DNA from: Branchipolynoe longqiensis
Lineage: Eukaryota; Annelida; Polychaeta; Phyllodocida; Polynoidae
DNA length: 64,000 bases
NCBI GenBank assembly: GCA_030323885.1
Contig: CM059189.1
Coordinates: 51,681,661 to 51,745,660 of the forward strand
Reading direction: 5' to 3'
Below are positions 52,437 to 62,804 of the stretch, piece by piece (position 1 is the stretch's first letter; each line of letters opens with the position of its first letter). A program made the translations under genes and the position numbers. The notes beneath the pieces are model-generated. The model ran no database searches. It saw only the letters and a program-made list of their open reading frames with translations, and was not told the origin of the DNA.

Positions 52437-52600
52437 GTTAGTGGAGTACAGCTGGTGTTATTGTGGTGGTGTGTTGGTGTTAGTGGAGTACAGGTGGTGT
52501 GTTGGTGTTGGTGGAGTACAGGTGGTGTTGGTGTGGTGGTGTTGCTGGAGTACAGGTGGCGTTATTGGTGTTGGTGGAGTACAGGTGGTGTTGGTGTGTC
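52437..52600. repeat. minisatellite M2 (GTGGAGTACAGGTGGTGTTG)
   Basis: Units of 24-36 bp with GTGGAGTACAGGTGGTG. Also present at 53285-53595 and 54000-54118 (same orientation) and 53596-53695 (inverse). Confidence 0.93.
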
Positions 52601-52838
52601 CCTGTCTTGTCACTGTCACGACGGGACTCCCGTCACCCTACGTCCGGTACATACGCCACCTGCCGGCTTAACCCCGTGGATTATCGCACCTACCCGATAC
52701 AACAGCCCTCAGGTCGCGTTGTAAAGTAAAGACCATGTAAGGTATAGATTATGTAACAAAGACTGTTAATGTATATACCTCATAATAAAGCCTCCTAATG
52801 TAAAGATTATGTAATGCAGCTTGCTAATGGTGAACTGA

Positions 52839-52955
52839 CTCATTCCTCTTCAGCAATATAAACATGTCAGAATGTAATTATATAGTAGAAATACGTAAAT
52901 CGGCACATTTATTACCTGGTATGGGAACTCTTTCACGGAGTCCTACATATGCTTC
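52839..52955 (+). repeat. inverted-repeat arm U (pairs with 54131-54238)
   Basis: TGACTCATTCCTCTTCAGCA, ATATAAACATGTCAGAATGT and GGTATGGGAACTC all recur as the reverse complement at 54131-54238 with about 5-6 substitutions. Confidence 0.9.
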
Positions 52956-52975
52956 ATACCGGACACAGTGGCTGA

Positions 52976-53284
52976 GTTGGTTGTTTGTTGTTGTTTTACG
53001 TCCTGGCAACATCTAAGGTCATATCAGGATGGGTACTGACTTGTGACAGTGTGCACTCACGATGGCTTTATAGTGCTGCCCCACTGGGAGACCAGGCCAC
53101 CAGCACCATGACCCGATATCCCACTCAGTCACATTATTTTGACACTGAGCCAACCAGTCCTTGCCATATCCTAATAATGCTGAGGGCCAGGCTAGGAAGT
53201 GACAAGTATCAATTTTTTTAAGTCATGGGTTTGACTTGACCAGGGTTCGAACTGGTTGGTTCGAATCCCACGATCTACCAAAAC
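52976..53284 (-). mobile_element. SINE-1 (Ser-like head, AACAAC tail)
   Basis: GTTTGTTGTTGTTTTACGTC at left; GGTTCGAATCCCACGATCTA and CCAAAACG at right. The A-box side of the head is cut where M2 begins. Confidence 0.9.
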
Positions 53285-53998
53285 GTTATTGTGGTGATGT
53301 TGGTGTGTTGGTGTTACTGGAGTACAGGTGGTGTTGGTGTTAGTGGAGTACAGGTGGTGTTGGTGTAGTGGTATTAGTGGAATACAGGTGGTGCTGGTGT
53401 GTTGGTGTTAGGGGAGTACATGTGGTGTTATTGTGGTGGTGCTGGTGTTAGTGGAGTACAGGTGATATTGGTGTTAGTGGAGTGCAGGTGGTGTTGGTAT
53501 AGTGATGTTAGTGGAGTACATGTGGTGCTATTGTGGTGGTGGTGGTGTTAGTGGAGTACAGGTGGTGTTGGAGTAGTGTTGTTACTGTTAGTGGAGTACA
53601 CCTGTACTCCACCAACACCAACACAGCACCTGTACTCCACGAACACGAACACACCAACACAACCTGTACTCCACTAAAACTAACACACCAATACCAGACC
53701 AACAACCACGTGACAGTCACACCACAACAACAACGATGTGACATTTACACCACCCTGACAACCACATCACAGTAACACCACCCTGACAACCACATCACAG
53801 TCACACAACCACGTGACAGTAACACCACCCCAACAACCACGTGACAGTAACACCACACCAACAACCACGTGACAGTAACACCACACCAACAACCATGTGG
53901 CAGTAACACCACCCTGACAACCACATCACAGTCACACCACCCCAACAACCACATCACAGTAAGACCACACCGACAACCACATAACAGTAACACCAAAC
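53285..53998. repeat. inverted minisatellite block: M2 plus, M2 minus, M1 minus
   Basis: M2 runs to about 53595, then GTGGAGTACACCTGTACTCCAC marks the turn. M2 continues in reverse to 53695 and M1 in reverse (ACAACCACGTGACAGTAACA) to 53998. Confidence 0.92.
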
Positions 53999-53999
53999 C

Positions 54000-54118
54000 A
54001 GGTGGTGCTGGTGTGTTGGTGTTAGTGGAGTACTTGTGGTGTTATTGCGGTGGTGTTGGTGTGTTGATGCTTGTGGAGTACAAGTGGTGTTGGTGAGTTG
54101 GTGTTAGTAGAGTACGGG
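54000..54118. repeat. minisatellite M2, third block (plus)
   Basis: GGTGGTGCTGGTGTGTTGGT with GTTAGTGGAGTACTTGTGGT units. Borders inverted arm U. Confidence 0.9.
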
Positions 54119-54130
54119 TACAAAGAATGT

Positions 54131-54238
54131 GTAGGACGGCATAAGTGAGTTCCCATACCGGGTAATAAACGTGCCAATTTTCGTATTTCTACTATATAAT
54201 TACATTCTGACATGTTTATATTGCTGAAGAGGAATGAG
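54131..54238 (-). repeat. inverted-repeat arm U'
   Basis: Reverse complement of 52839-52955, from GAGTTCCCATACCGGGTAAT to GCTGAAGAGGAATGAGTCA. Confidence 0.9.
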
Positions 54239-54546
54239 TCAGTCTCGGTAGAGCACTGGATTCGTATGCAGAAGGTGGGGAGTTCCAATCCCGGCTGAGT
54301 CAAACCAATGACTTATAAAATTGATATTTGTCACTTCCTACCCTGGTGCTTGGCATTAATAGGATATGACAAGGACTGAGTAGCTCAGTGTCAGGATAAT
54401 GTGACTGAGTGAGTTATCGGGTCATAGTGCTGGCAGCCTGGTCTCCCAATGGGGCAGCACTATAAACTCGCCGTGAGTGCACACGGCCACAAGTTGGTAT
54501 CCTGATATGACCTTACATGTTGCTAGGACTCAAAACAACAAACATA
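54239..54546 (+). mobile_element. SINE-1, 5'-shortened, AACAAC-type tail
   Basis: Starts GTCTCGGTAGAGCACTGGAT with GGGAGTTCCAATCCC. Ends TTGCTAGGACTCAAAACAAC. It pairs a GGTAGAGC head with the tail usually seen on the serine-like type. Confidence 0.88.
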
Positions 54547-54581
54547 TGCTATGTAGCCTACAGCAAACAGGGTAAGTAAGA

Positions 54582-54641
54582 TTGTTTGTTTGTTTGTTGT
54601 TGCTTTACGTCCTAGCAACATCTAAGGTCATATCAGGACGG
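54582..54641 (-). mobile_element. micro-SINE: SINE-1 3' end only
   Basis: On the minus strand CCCGTCCTGATATGACCTTA, GATGTTGCTAGGACGTAAAG, then CAACAACAAACAAAC. Flanks GGTAAGTAAGAT (54571-54582 area) and GGTAGGTAAGAT (54646-54657 area) look like a 12-bp target duplication with one mismatch. Confidence 0.85.
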
Positions 54642-54842
54642 GGGGGTAGGTAAGATGAGTAGACTATTTGATCATAGGAATACACATCCTGGTTGTCTGA
54701 TATGGAATACTAATTTATTTTCTAATCAATTCTTAGAATTAATCATTTCTTAAATCCACGGTCTGAAATGTGAGATTGTTACTGTTAGTTATCTGGCTGA
54801 TTGAACGCGTCTGCCATGGCGCAAGAGACCACACACGAGGAC

Positions 54843-55485
54843 AGGCAGAGGGGGTGAGAGAGAGGGGGGGGAGAGAGAGAAAGGGGAGAGAAAGAGAGAG
54901 AAAGAGGGAGAGAGAGAAAGGGATACACAGAGAGGGAAAGAGGGACAGAGGGACAGAGAGAGATGGGGGGAAATGGAGAAAGAGGGGGGAGAGGGAGGAA
55001 GGGGGAGAGAGAGAAAGAGAGAGAAATGGAGAGAGGCGGGAAGGTGGGGAGAAAGAGGGCGAGAAAGAGAAAGAGGGACAGAGAGAAGGAGAGAGAGGGA
55101 GAGAGAGAAAGAGGGAGAGAGAGAAGGAGAGAGAAAGAGGAGAGAGAAAGAGTTAGAGAGAAAGAAAGGGAGAAAAGGAGAAAGAGGGGAGAGAGAGAGG
55201 AAGGGGGGGGGGGAGAAGGAGGGAGAGAGAAAGAGGGAGAGAGAAAGAGAGGGGTAGAGGGAGAAACAGAGAGAGGGGGAGGAAGGGGGGAGAGAGAAGG
55301 AGAGAAAGAGGGAGAGCAAAAGAGTTAGAGAGAAAGAGACGGAGAGAGGGAGAGAGAAAGCGGGTGAGAAAGAGGGAGAGAGAGAAAGAGGGAGAGAGAG
55401 GCGAGAGAGAGAGGGGGAGAGAGAGAAAGAGGGAGAGAAAGAGGGAGAGAGAATGAGAGAGAGGGAGAGAGGGACACAGAATGAG
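54843..55485. repeat. GA-rich low-complexity tract
   Basis: GAGAGAGAAAGAGGGAGAGA-type purine tract. Arg/Glu/Lys and Ser/Leu frames on both strands are artefacts. Confidence 0.95.
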
Positions 55486-55505
55486 CCCGGGAGGAGCAAA
55501 CAATA

Positions 55506-55552
55506 ATAATTTATATATATATTAGTATATATATATATATATATATATATAT
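55506..55552. repeat. (AT)n microsatellite
   Basis: TATATATATTAGTATATATA-type run. Confidence 0.9.
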
Positions 55553-55562
55553 GCGTTTGTGC

Positions 55563-55662
55563 GCATACAATATTAATATTATTTTCGTTTGACTATGTTC
55601 GCCTTCTTGGAATTAATCACACAATAAGTACTTATTAAAATAACGATTTCAAACCCAAGCTG
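55563..55662 (+). repeat. ~100-bp segment, paralogue of 46276-46372
   Basis: GCATACAATATTAATATTAT, CGCCTTCTTGGAATTAATCA and ATTTCAAACCCAAGCTG. Both copies follow an (AT)n run and lie next to a purine-rich tract. Confidence 0.75.
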
Positions 55663-56465
55663 AAATGTCAACAATGACGCTGCATTTGCCGAAAGCGATA
55701 ACAACGGCCATCCGCACTAAGTCCCTCTACTAAGTAAGAGATTTTGGCGAGTTGATTAAATTCTGTCTATAAATGTTAACTTTAATTATCACAAAGCCTC
55801 TTAGAAGCCATCATTAGCCGCAGACAAAAGCGCCCTATGCAGCGTACAAAAGCGGCTCGCCAGCGCCGCGCGGTGCATGCCGGGAGCTTACAGTTAGAGC
55901 GGACGCGCCACCTGGTGGCGAGCCGGGCTTATCCAGCTCACGGGGCGGCGCGTAGTTTCGTAACAGACGCACACTCTCCACTTGGATACTTTGCTAACTG
56001 TCCGCCCGCCTTGCTGTACGCTCGACTGAACGTCCGCTTGGCACAGACGCCGGCCACCCGTCGGCGCAGCCTGGAGTGAACCCCCCCCCCCCCCTCCACA
56101 CCCCACAATGCTGTGCGGCAGAAGCAGCTTCCGGTCAGATGGGGGGGGGGCGGGGGAGGGGGGGCCGCGTGTAGCAACAATTAGAATGGCATTATGTTTC
56201 TCGTTCCCCTATGAGATTAGCTCTCAACCAAATCAGCCCAAGTGTGTGCGTGTGTGTGTATGTGTGTGTGTGTGGCAAACTGACAGGGTAATGTTGACGC
56301 ACGGAGAATAAAAGACGCAGTTATTGAGGCCGACCATACCCGGCCTCATAAAGGAAGGGCCGAGTGCCCGGAGACAGCTCCCCCCCCCCCCCACCCCCAC
56401 CCCCTGCCTGCCTGCGCAAGGATTGTTCTCACGGTGAGTGAGACAGGTTCTCCTCGCACAAGGAT
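55663..56465. other. unique GC-rich island, then simple tracts
   Basis: CpG-rich unique sequence to about 56080, with CGCGCCACCTGGTGGCGAGC (55902-55921; CTCF-like and palindromic) and GTTAACTTTAATTATCAC. Poly-C at 56081-56094 and 56380-56393, poly-G at 56141-56148, (GT)n at 56245-56273. An 80-residue frame (55837-56079) has no resemblance to known proteins. Confidence 0.45.
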
Positions 56466-56467
56466 TG

Positions 56468-56790
56468 CTGGTTGGTTGGGAGTTTTACGTCCTGGCAACA
56501 TCTATGGTCACATCAGGATGGGTACCGACTTGTGACACTGCGCACTCATGGCGACTTTATAGTGCTTCCCCACTGGGAAACCAGGCCACCGGCACCATGA
56601 CCCGATATCCCACTGTCACATTATCCTGAGACTGAACCAGTGCCTGCCTTATCCTAATAATGCTGAGCGCCTGGCTAGGAAGCGATTAGTATAAATTGGG
56701 GGGTATGTCATTGGTTTCACTCGACTAGGGTCTACTGAAACCAGAGACGGACGCTCAACTCATTCGACGATTCCGGTCAATACTTGACAA
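56468..56790 (-). mobile_element. SINE-1 copy (Ser-like head), B-box region deleted
   Basis: 3' end GGTTGGTTGGGAGTTTTACG at left; ACGGACGCTCAACTCATTCG at right. GACTAGGGTCTACTGAAACC shows loss of the doubled B-box region. Confidence 0.87.
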
Positions 56791-56822
56791 CATCCAAGGC
56801 CATATCACATTATCAGGACGGT

Positions 56823-57062
56823 TTCATAAGTTAGTCATTTAAAAGCAAAGCTATTTCAGACTAAAATAAGGTACATTATAATTGATTCATTGATTGGTGG
56901 TTGCTTTACGCCGTGTCGGCAGCCTAGGCCATATTCACGGCGAGAAATGTTTGTTTTTTGTTCAAACCATCGCTTTTACATGTAAAAGCATAGATTATAA
57001 TGATCAACCTAATATATTAATCTAAAAAAATGACAGAAACTCAAAACCATCGGGCTGTGCAA
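56823..57062 (-). mobile_element. TTAA MITE remnant with nested ATTG-tailed fragment (copy 3)
   Basis: GTTAGTCATTTAAAAGCAAA, ATTTCAGACTAAAATAAGGT and ATGACAGAAACTCAAAACCA are TTAA-family blocks in reverse. Inside (56886-56945), ATTGATTGGTGGTTGCTTTA, CGCCGTGTCGGCAGCCTAGG is the third copy of the short retroposon-like fragment. Confidence 0.72.
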
Positions 57063-57064
57063 CT

Positions 57065-58240
57065 GTAGTGGTCTGCACTGACCTCTCAGGCAAGTAACCA
57101 CATAGACAGGTAGGCATGGGTAGTGTGGTGATATCAGGGGTCCTAGGTGGTGTAATGCTTAGCACACTGGCCCGGAATGCAAAGAGATGTGGGTTTGAGT
57201 CCCGCTCTAGGCACAATATTGACCATTTTTATCCCCCCCCCCCCATGACAGTGGTTGTCGTGACCATGTTCCTCTACATGCTACGTGCTGTATGGTTGAA
57301 CCTACCCTGTGTATGTATGTGTTACTGTTAGTCCATTGCCTGTATGTATGTAATTGTAACCATTAAAAGACTTACAATTCCAGGGGGATGAGTGTAGTAG
57401 TCTGCACTGACCTCTCAGTCTCAGGCAAGTAACCACATAGACAGGTAGGCGTGGGTAGTGTGGTGATATCAGGGGGCCTAGGTGGTGTAATGGATAGCAC
57501 ACTGTCCCAGAATGCAAAGAGATGTGGGTTTGAGTCCCGCTCTAGGCACAATATTTCCCATTTTTATCCCCCCCCCCCCCCATGACAGTGGTTGTCGTGA
57601 CCATGTTCCTGTACATGCTACGTGCTGTATGGTTGAACCTATCCTGTGTATGTATGTGTTAGTGCATTGTCTGTATGTATGTAATTGTAAGCATTAAAAG
57701 ACTTACAATTCCAGTGGGATGACTGTAGTAGTCTGCACTGACCTCTCAGGCAAGTAACCACATAGACAGGTAGGCATGGGCAGTGTGGTGATATCAGGGA
57801 GCCTAGGTGGTGTAATGGTTAGCACACTGGCCCATAATGCAAAGAGATCTGGGTTCGAGTCCCACTCTAGGCGCAATATTTCCCATTTTCATCACCCCCA
57901 TGACACTGGTTGCTGTGACAATGATCCTGTACAAGATATGCGCTGTATAGTTGTTGAACCTACCCTGTGTATGTATGTGTTAGTGCATTGCCTGTATGTA
58001 TGTAATTGTAAGCATTAAAAGACTTACAATTCCAGGGGGATGAGTGTAGTAGTCTGCACTGACCTCTCAGTCTCAGGCAAGTAACCACAAAGACAGGTAG
58101 GCATGGGTAGTGTGGTGATATCAGAGAGCCTAGGTGGTGTAATAGTTAGCACACTGGCCCGGAATGCAAAGAGATGTGGGTTCGAGTCCCGCTCTAGGCG
58201 CAATATTTCCCATTTTCATGACCCCCATGACACAACTATC
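57065..58240 (+). mobile_element. SINE-4: four tandem tRNA-Gln-like units
   Basis: Units start near 57065, 57395, 57724 and 58047 (period 310-330 bp). Each has a 72-nt tRNA-like block (57141-57212, 57476-57547, 57801-57872, 58128-58199) with GGTGTAATGGTTAGCACACT (Gln-like A-box region) and GGGTTCGAGTCCCGC (T arm). Acceptor arms still pair (GCCTAGG with TCTAGGC), the D and T stems pair, but the anticodon stem has mismatches. The non-tRNA part ends in GTAATTGTAAGCATTAAAAG. Unlikely to be working tRNAs. Confidence 0.85.
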
Positions 58241-58244
58241 ATGA

Positions 58245-58712
58245 GGGCAGGTGCAAATTGGAAATATTTCGCCTAGCGCGGGAATCGAAACCACAGCTCT
58301 GACATTCTGGGCTAGTGTGCTACCCCTTACACCACCTAGGCTCCCTGATATCATCACACTACCCACACCTACTTGTCTAAATAGTTCCTTGCCTGAGAGG
58401 TCAGTGCAGACTACTACACTCTTTTCCCTGGAATTATAAGTCTTTTAAATGGTCATTTAATGCTTACAATTACCCACATACAGGCAATGCTCTTACATCT
58501 ATGCACACAGTAGGTTCAACAACGATACAGTGCATAACTTGTACAGGATCCTGGTCATGGCCCCAGTGTCATGGGGTGATGAAAATGAGAAATATTGCAT
58601 CTAGAGCAGGAATCGAACCCACATCTGTTTCATTCTAGGCCAGTGTCCTAAGCATTACACCACCTAGGTTACCTGATGTCATCACCTTAACCACGCCTAC
58701 CTGTCTATAGCC
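58245..58712 (-). mobile_element. SINE-4: two inverted units
   Basis: 58245-58428 holds CCTTACACCACCTAGGCTCC and CTTGCCTGAGAGGTCAGTGC. 58430-58712 holds AGCATTACACCACCTAGGTT and GCCTACCTGTCTA, where it is cut by H6; its end resumes at 59363-59400 (GTGGCGCAGTGCCTGAAAGG). With the preceding units it forms a large inverted repeat centred near 58243. Confidence 0.83.
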
Positions 58713-59360
58713 CTGTTCACACACACGGCTCAGTTAATTCGAATCATAAAAATCGACTTGTATAGTTCGGGTTACATTTCACGTGTGAACGCGAGGCTAA
58801 GTCGGATTAGGGCTGATTCGATTCATATTATTCGGATTTTATAAACCACTTGTGTAGGTGGTTTATATGAACCAAATTTTATGATTCGACTTATATCGCC
58901 CGTGTGAACGCAACCGACTTACTTGAGGCGGATTAAGGACGTCACATGCATGCGCAGTCGAGACCTTAGTTTGTTGACTTTCCGGTCGATCAAAAGCGCA
59001 TATTATATAATTTGGTCTATGAACCGGATAGAGGTGCACAGATGTTTTTTTCATCATTTATTTATAGGTTTTCACTGCCCAGCAGAAGTTTTTACGGTTC
59101 CAAAACAATATGATTCAGTCTATACATATCTAGGTCGAACCCACACTCTCTCGTGCCGACGTCGACTAACCGAAACTGGCGCTGGTTAGTATGGACTTGC
59201 TCATGCGCAGATATCCACTCCCGCCTTAAAACGACTCAAGCACTGCCCGTGTGAACGCGACACACTTTCAAACTCGGTCCGTGTGAACGGGCCTCTAAAT
59301 GGATTCATATTATTCCCCTTGTCTAAATCGCTTTAAACTTTTCCCGTGTGAACACGGCTT
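58709..59360 (+). mobile_element. H6: H-type element rich in GATTCGAAT words
   Basis: Ends AGCCCTGTTCACACACACGG and CCCGTGTGAACACGGCTT are inverted complements. TA is shared by both flanks and the interrupted SINE-4 unit continues after it. Inside, ATTCGAATC, GATTCGA, GTGTGAACGCGA and TTATTCGG recur in both orientations. Confidence 0.78.
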
Positions 59361-59399
59361 TAGTGGCGCAGTGCCTGAAAGGTCAGCGCAGACCACTAC

Positions 59400-59720
59400 A
59401 GAACATTAATACACGAGTGTGGTACAGGCGGGGTGTGCAGCTTTGCGAGTCCACACGTAATTATATTGGTCACGTGCCAGTTGCACTGTCGCGCTCGGTC
59501 ATATGATATAACCTCTATTATCGCTCAGTGCAGATATAATCTCTATTATCGCTCAGCGCAGAAGGGGTAATTAATATCTGCGCATCCATGATTGCAGTAA
59601 TTATACCGGCACGTCTAGCTGAAATAACACCCATTAATGAGTCCGTGGGGATCGCGCCGCGCGCCTGCAGGGGGCGTCTGTGTTTAATTAGATCGGCTGA
59701 AATCTAACGCAGAAAAGTAT
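59400..59720. other. unique island with clustered homeodomain-type cores
   Basis: CACGTAATTATATTGGTCAC, GGGGTAATTAATATCTGC, GCAGTAATTATACC, CCCATTAATGAG and GTTTAATTAGATCGG within 250 bp, plus CCTGCAGGGGGCGTC (59667-59681, CTCF-like) and a 27-bp tandem pair of CTATTATCGCTCAGYGCAG. No repeat family or gene. Candidate cis-regulatory DNA. Confidence 0.4.
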
Positions 59721-59828
59721 TACAAATGATAATTAACTATGCACAAAAATATAACCAAAAACCTAATTTTTGTGTGGAAACTCTCCGATTTTACAACCAC
59801 AAACAAGTTAACAGAAATTAATGGTAAA

Positions 59829-60165
59829 GGTTGGTTGGTTGGTTGTTGGAGTTTTATGTCCTGGCCACCTCGAAGGTCATATCAGAACAGGTATTGACTT
59901 GTGACAATGCGCACTAATGGCGACTTTATAGTGCTTCCCCACTGGGAAATCAATCTGCCGGCACCATGACCTGATATTCCACTCAGTCACATTATCCTGA
60001 CACTGAGCTATCCAGTCCTTGTCCTATCCTAGTAATGCCGAGTGCCAGGCTAGGAAGCAACACATGTAAATTTTATATGTCATTGGTTTGACTCGACTGG
60101 GAACCAACCTCCCGATTTCCTGCACGCGAGGCCCACGCTCTACCGATTCGACCACCGTGCCCGGT
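59829..60165 (-). mobile_element. SINE-1, full length (GGTAGAGCG head type)
   Basis: 3' end GGTTGGTTGGTTGTTGGAGT at left; CTCTACCGATTCGACCACCG and TGCCCGGT at right. Confidence 0.92.
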
Positions 60166-60377
60166 ATATTACACATGTTAAGTATGAAAAAAAAAAAGAA
60201 GTAGAAACTCCCCGAATTTGCCGCACAAGAAAGGCTACAGAAATTATTGATAAAGGAAATCAATCGGTATGGTTTATTGACCACTACTAGTACTACGCAT
60301 CGGCGAAAACAAGTGCATGAACTTAAACCGTTGTGAGCAGAATAAACAAACAATTACAACAAAAAAAGCCCACAACA

Positions 60378-60462
60378 ACCTAGACATGGTGTGTGAGCAA
60401 CTGGCCTTTGATGACATTGTAAGTTATACACAGCGGTCAAAATCCAAATTGGCAGAGGTAAC
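60378..60462 (-). mobile_element. SINE-3 body fragment, inverted relative to the next copy
   Basis: TAGACATGGTGTGTGAGCAA, CTGGCCTTTGATGACATTGT and CAAATTGGCAGAGGTAACGG are the reverse of SINE-3 body. It faces the plus-strand copy, making an inverted pair. Confidence 0.78.
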
Positions 60463-60463
60463 G

Positions 60464-60710
60464 GGGTTTGATTCCCAATGCCATCACCTCTGCCAATTTG
60501 GATTTCCAACGCTGTATATAAGTTACTTACATTGTCATCAAAGGCCAGTTGCTCTCATACCATGTCTATGTTGTGTGGGAGGTTAAAAATCCCTTGGGTC
60601 GGTAAAAGTGTAGGTTCAGGCTTTCTATTAATGAACTGTCTAATGGTGGAAACAAGTCTATTCAGACTTATCCATAATACGCAGTATAAATCCTCAAGGA
60701 ACCATCAATC
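60464..60710 (+). mobile_element. SINE-3 copy, head truncated
   Basis: Starts at GGGTTTGATTCCCAATGCCA (B-box side) and includes GGGAGGTTAAAAATCCCTTG, AAAGTGTAGGTTCAGGCTTT and CTATTCAGACTTATCC. Matches 7372-7610 in reverse. Confidence 0.82.
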
Positions 60711-60860
60711 ATCCCAGGTGCGTCTGTCCTGTGAGTGTCGGATGTGTCATTCTGTGTAGTCTCACCTGCCTCATTCTGACTACTTTCAACGTCAGATCAC
60801 CTAACATTTCTTTTTCAGATTACATAAGTGTTTTAAAATAAATCTATTTCATATCTTTGA

Positions 60861-61193
60861 CCAGGCGTGGTGGCCCAATCCGTAGAGCGCAGCTTCCCGT
60901 GTGGGAGACAGGGAGTTCAAATCCCGGTCGAGTCAAGCCAAATGACTTAACAAATTTATGCTTGTCACTTCTTAGCCTGGCGCTCAGCATTAATAGGATA
61001 GGGCAAGGACTGGTTAGCTCAGTGTCGGGATAACGTGACTGAGTGGGATATCGGGTCAGGGTGTTGGTGGTCTGGTTCCCCAGTGGGGCAGCACTATAAT
61101 GTCGCCATGAGTGTGCATTGTCACAAGTCAGTACTTGTCCTGATATGACCTTAGATGTTGCCAGGACGTAAAACTCCAACAACCAACCAACAC
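60861..61193 (+). mobile_element. SINE-1, full length, with 8-bp target duplication
   Basis: Begins CCAGGCGTGGTGGCCCAATC with CGTAGAGCGCAGC and GGGAGTTCAAATCCCGG; ends CAGGACGTAAAACTCCAACA. ATCTTTGA flanks it (60853-60860, 61194-61201). Confidence 0.93.
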
Positions 61194-61252
61194 ATCTTTG
61201 ATTCATTATTAATTATGGCTCTTTATTCATGCAGGTTTAACAAGAACATTAA

Positions 61253-61478
61253 AGGTGCATAGTCCCATCAAGCATCACACCTAGATTTGATTCTAGATAT
61301 CTAACTTAGATACTGATACACCTATTAAACATTTCGTGACCTTACTATAAAGAGGTTCTATCTGACAAAATAGTTAAAAGTTACTTCAAACTAAAGTAAG
61401 GTAGATCATAACAATCAAGTTAATAATTATATTTATCTAAAAAAAATGACTCAAACTCAAAACCATCGGACAATGTAA
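61253..61478 (-). mobile_element. TTAA MITE, internally deleted copy
   Basis: TTAA at 61249-61252, then AGGTGCATAGTCCCATCAAG. Contains ACTTCAAACTAAAGTAAGGT and AAACTCAAAACCATCGGACA. Confidence 0.8.
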
Positions 61479-61575
61479 TGTTAACTATGTGATATTCTAA
61501 GGATTTTGTAAGGACGACACTCAACCCGCATAACATGAAGCTCACCCACAGGAAGCACATCATGACGTCACAAAG

Positions 61576-61934
61576 GTTTTGTTTGTTTGTTGTTGTTTTA
61601 CACCCAAGCAACATCTAAGGTCATATCAGGACGGGTACCGACTTGTGACAGTGCACACTCATGGCGGCTTTATAGTGCTTCCCCACTGGGAAACCAAACC
61701 ACCAGCACCATGACCTCATATCCCACTCAGTCACATTATCCAGACACTGAGCCAACCAGTCCTTTCCCTATCCTAATAATGCAGAGTGCCTGTCTAGGAA
61801 GTGACAAGTATACATTTTTAAGTCATTAGTTTGACTCGACCAGGGTCCGAACCCATGAACCCATGGGTTCGGATCCCCCGATCTCCCAAAACAGAAGACG
61901 GACGCTCAACTCATTCGGCCACCCCATCTAATGT
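61576..61934 (-). mobile_element. SINE-1, full length (Ser-like head, AACAAC tail) with 9-bp target duplication
   Basis: GTTTGTTTGTTGTTGTTTTA at left; TCATTCGGCCACCCCATCTA at right. GTCACAAAG flanks it (61567-61575, 61935-61943). Confidence 0.92.
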
Positions 61935-62056
61935 GTCACAAAGAAGAATAAGTCCATGTACGGTGCAGCATGTATAGTACTAGAGAACGGAGACCCATGA
62001 GGGCTATGTCAATGTTGTAGGTTCTGGCTTGTGCCTTACTTCTGCTAATAATACTA

Positions 62057-62396
62057 CTGGACGCGGGGGCCGAATCGATAGAGCGCAGCTTCCCGTGCGG
62101 AAGGTCATCAGTTCGATTCCCTGTCGAGCCAAAGCAATGACTTACAAAATTGGTACTTATCGCTACCTATCCTGGCACTCGGCATTATTAGGATAGGGCA
62201 AGGACTGGATGGCTCGATGTCAGGATAATGTGACTGAGTGGGATATCAACTCATGGTGCTGGTGGTCTGATTTCCCAGTTGGGCAGCACTATATAACTTA
62301 TAAAGTCACCATGAGTGCGCATTGTCACAAGTCGGTACCCATCCTGATATGACCTTGGATGTTGCCAGGACGTAAAACTCCAACAACCAAACCAAC
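62057..62396 (+). mobile_element. SINE-1, full length (GATAGAGCG head variant)
   Basis: Begins TGGACGCGGGGGCCGAATCG with ATAGAGCGCAGC and CAGTTCGATTCCC; ends GGACGTAAAACTCCAACAAC. Confidence 0.92.
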
Positions 62397-62458
62397 TTCT
62401 GTTTATTTGGTTATACATAAGTCTATAACAAATGTAAAACTGCTTTAAGAAGACAGGA

Positions 62459-62797
62459 GCGGGACGTAGCTCAGGTGGTAGAGTGTCCACCTGTGAAGGT
62501 GTGGATTATCCCATCAATCCTGCTCAGTGGACACATTTGCAGTTTGGGATATTTTCTGTTCCAACCAGTGGTCCACAACTGGTTCATCAAAGGTTGTGGT
62601 ATGTGCTGTCCTGTCTGTGGGAAATTGCATATAAAAGACACCTTGCTGTTTATCGGAAAGAGTAGTCAAGGTGGCGGCAGCAGGTTTACTCAAAAGAAAT
62701 ATGTCAGAATGACCATGCGTTTGACATCCAATAGCCAATGATAAGAAAATAAATGCGCGCTAGAGGCGTCATTAAATAAAACAAGCTATTTAAAAAA
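62459..62797 (+). mobile_element. SINE-2, mollusc-type tRNA-derived SINE
   Basis: GGGACGTAGCTCAGGTGGTA with GAGTGTCCACC (A-box region), then CAACCAGTGGTCCACAACTG, GTGCTGTCCTGTCTGTGGG, TTTGACATCCAATAGCCAAT and TAGAGGCGTCATTAAATAAA. An 88-residue frame here is an artefact. Confidence 0.83.
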
Positions 62798-62804
62798 ATG
62801 AAAG

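Noticed and set aside
54770..55503. Arg/Glu/Lys-rich and Ser/Leu-rich frames on opposite strands
   Set aside because: GA/CT low-complexity tract.
55837..56079. 80-residue Arg/Ala-rich frame in CpG-rich unique DNA
   Set aside because: No recognisable domain, low complexity of basic residues, and GC-rich DNA favours long frames. Kept only as a unique GC-rich island.
57801..57872. Functional tRNA-Gln gene
   Set aside because: Acceptor and T stems pair, but the anticodon stem has at least two mismatches, position 33 is not U, and the block is part of a repeated SINE unit.
62475..62741. 88-residue frame with Cys-rich centre
   Set aside because: Lies fully inside SINE-2; the other copy does not keep the frame.
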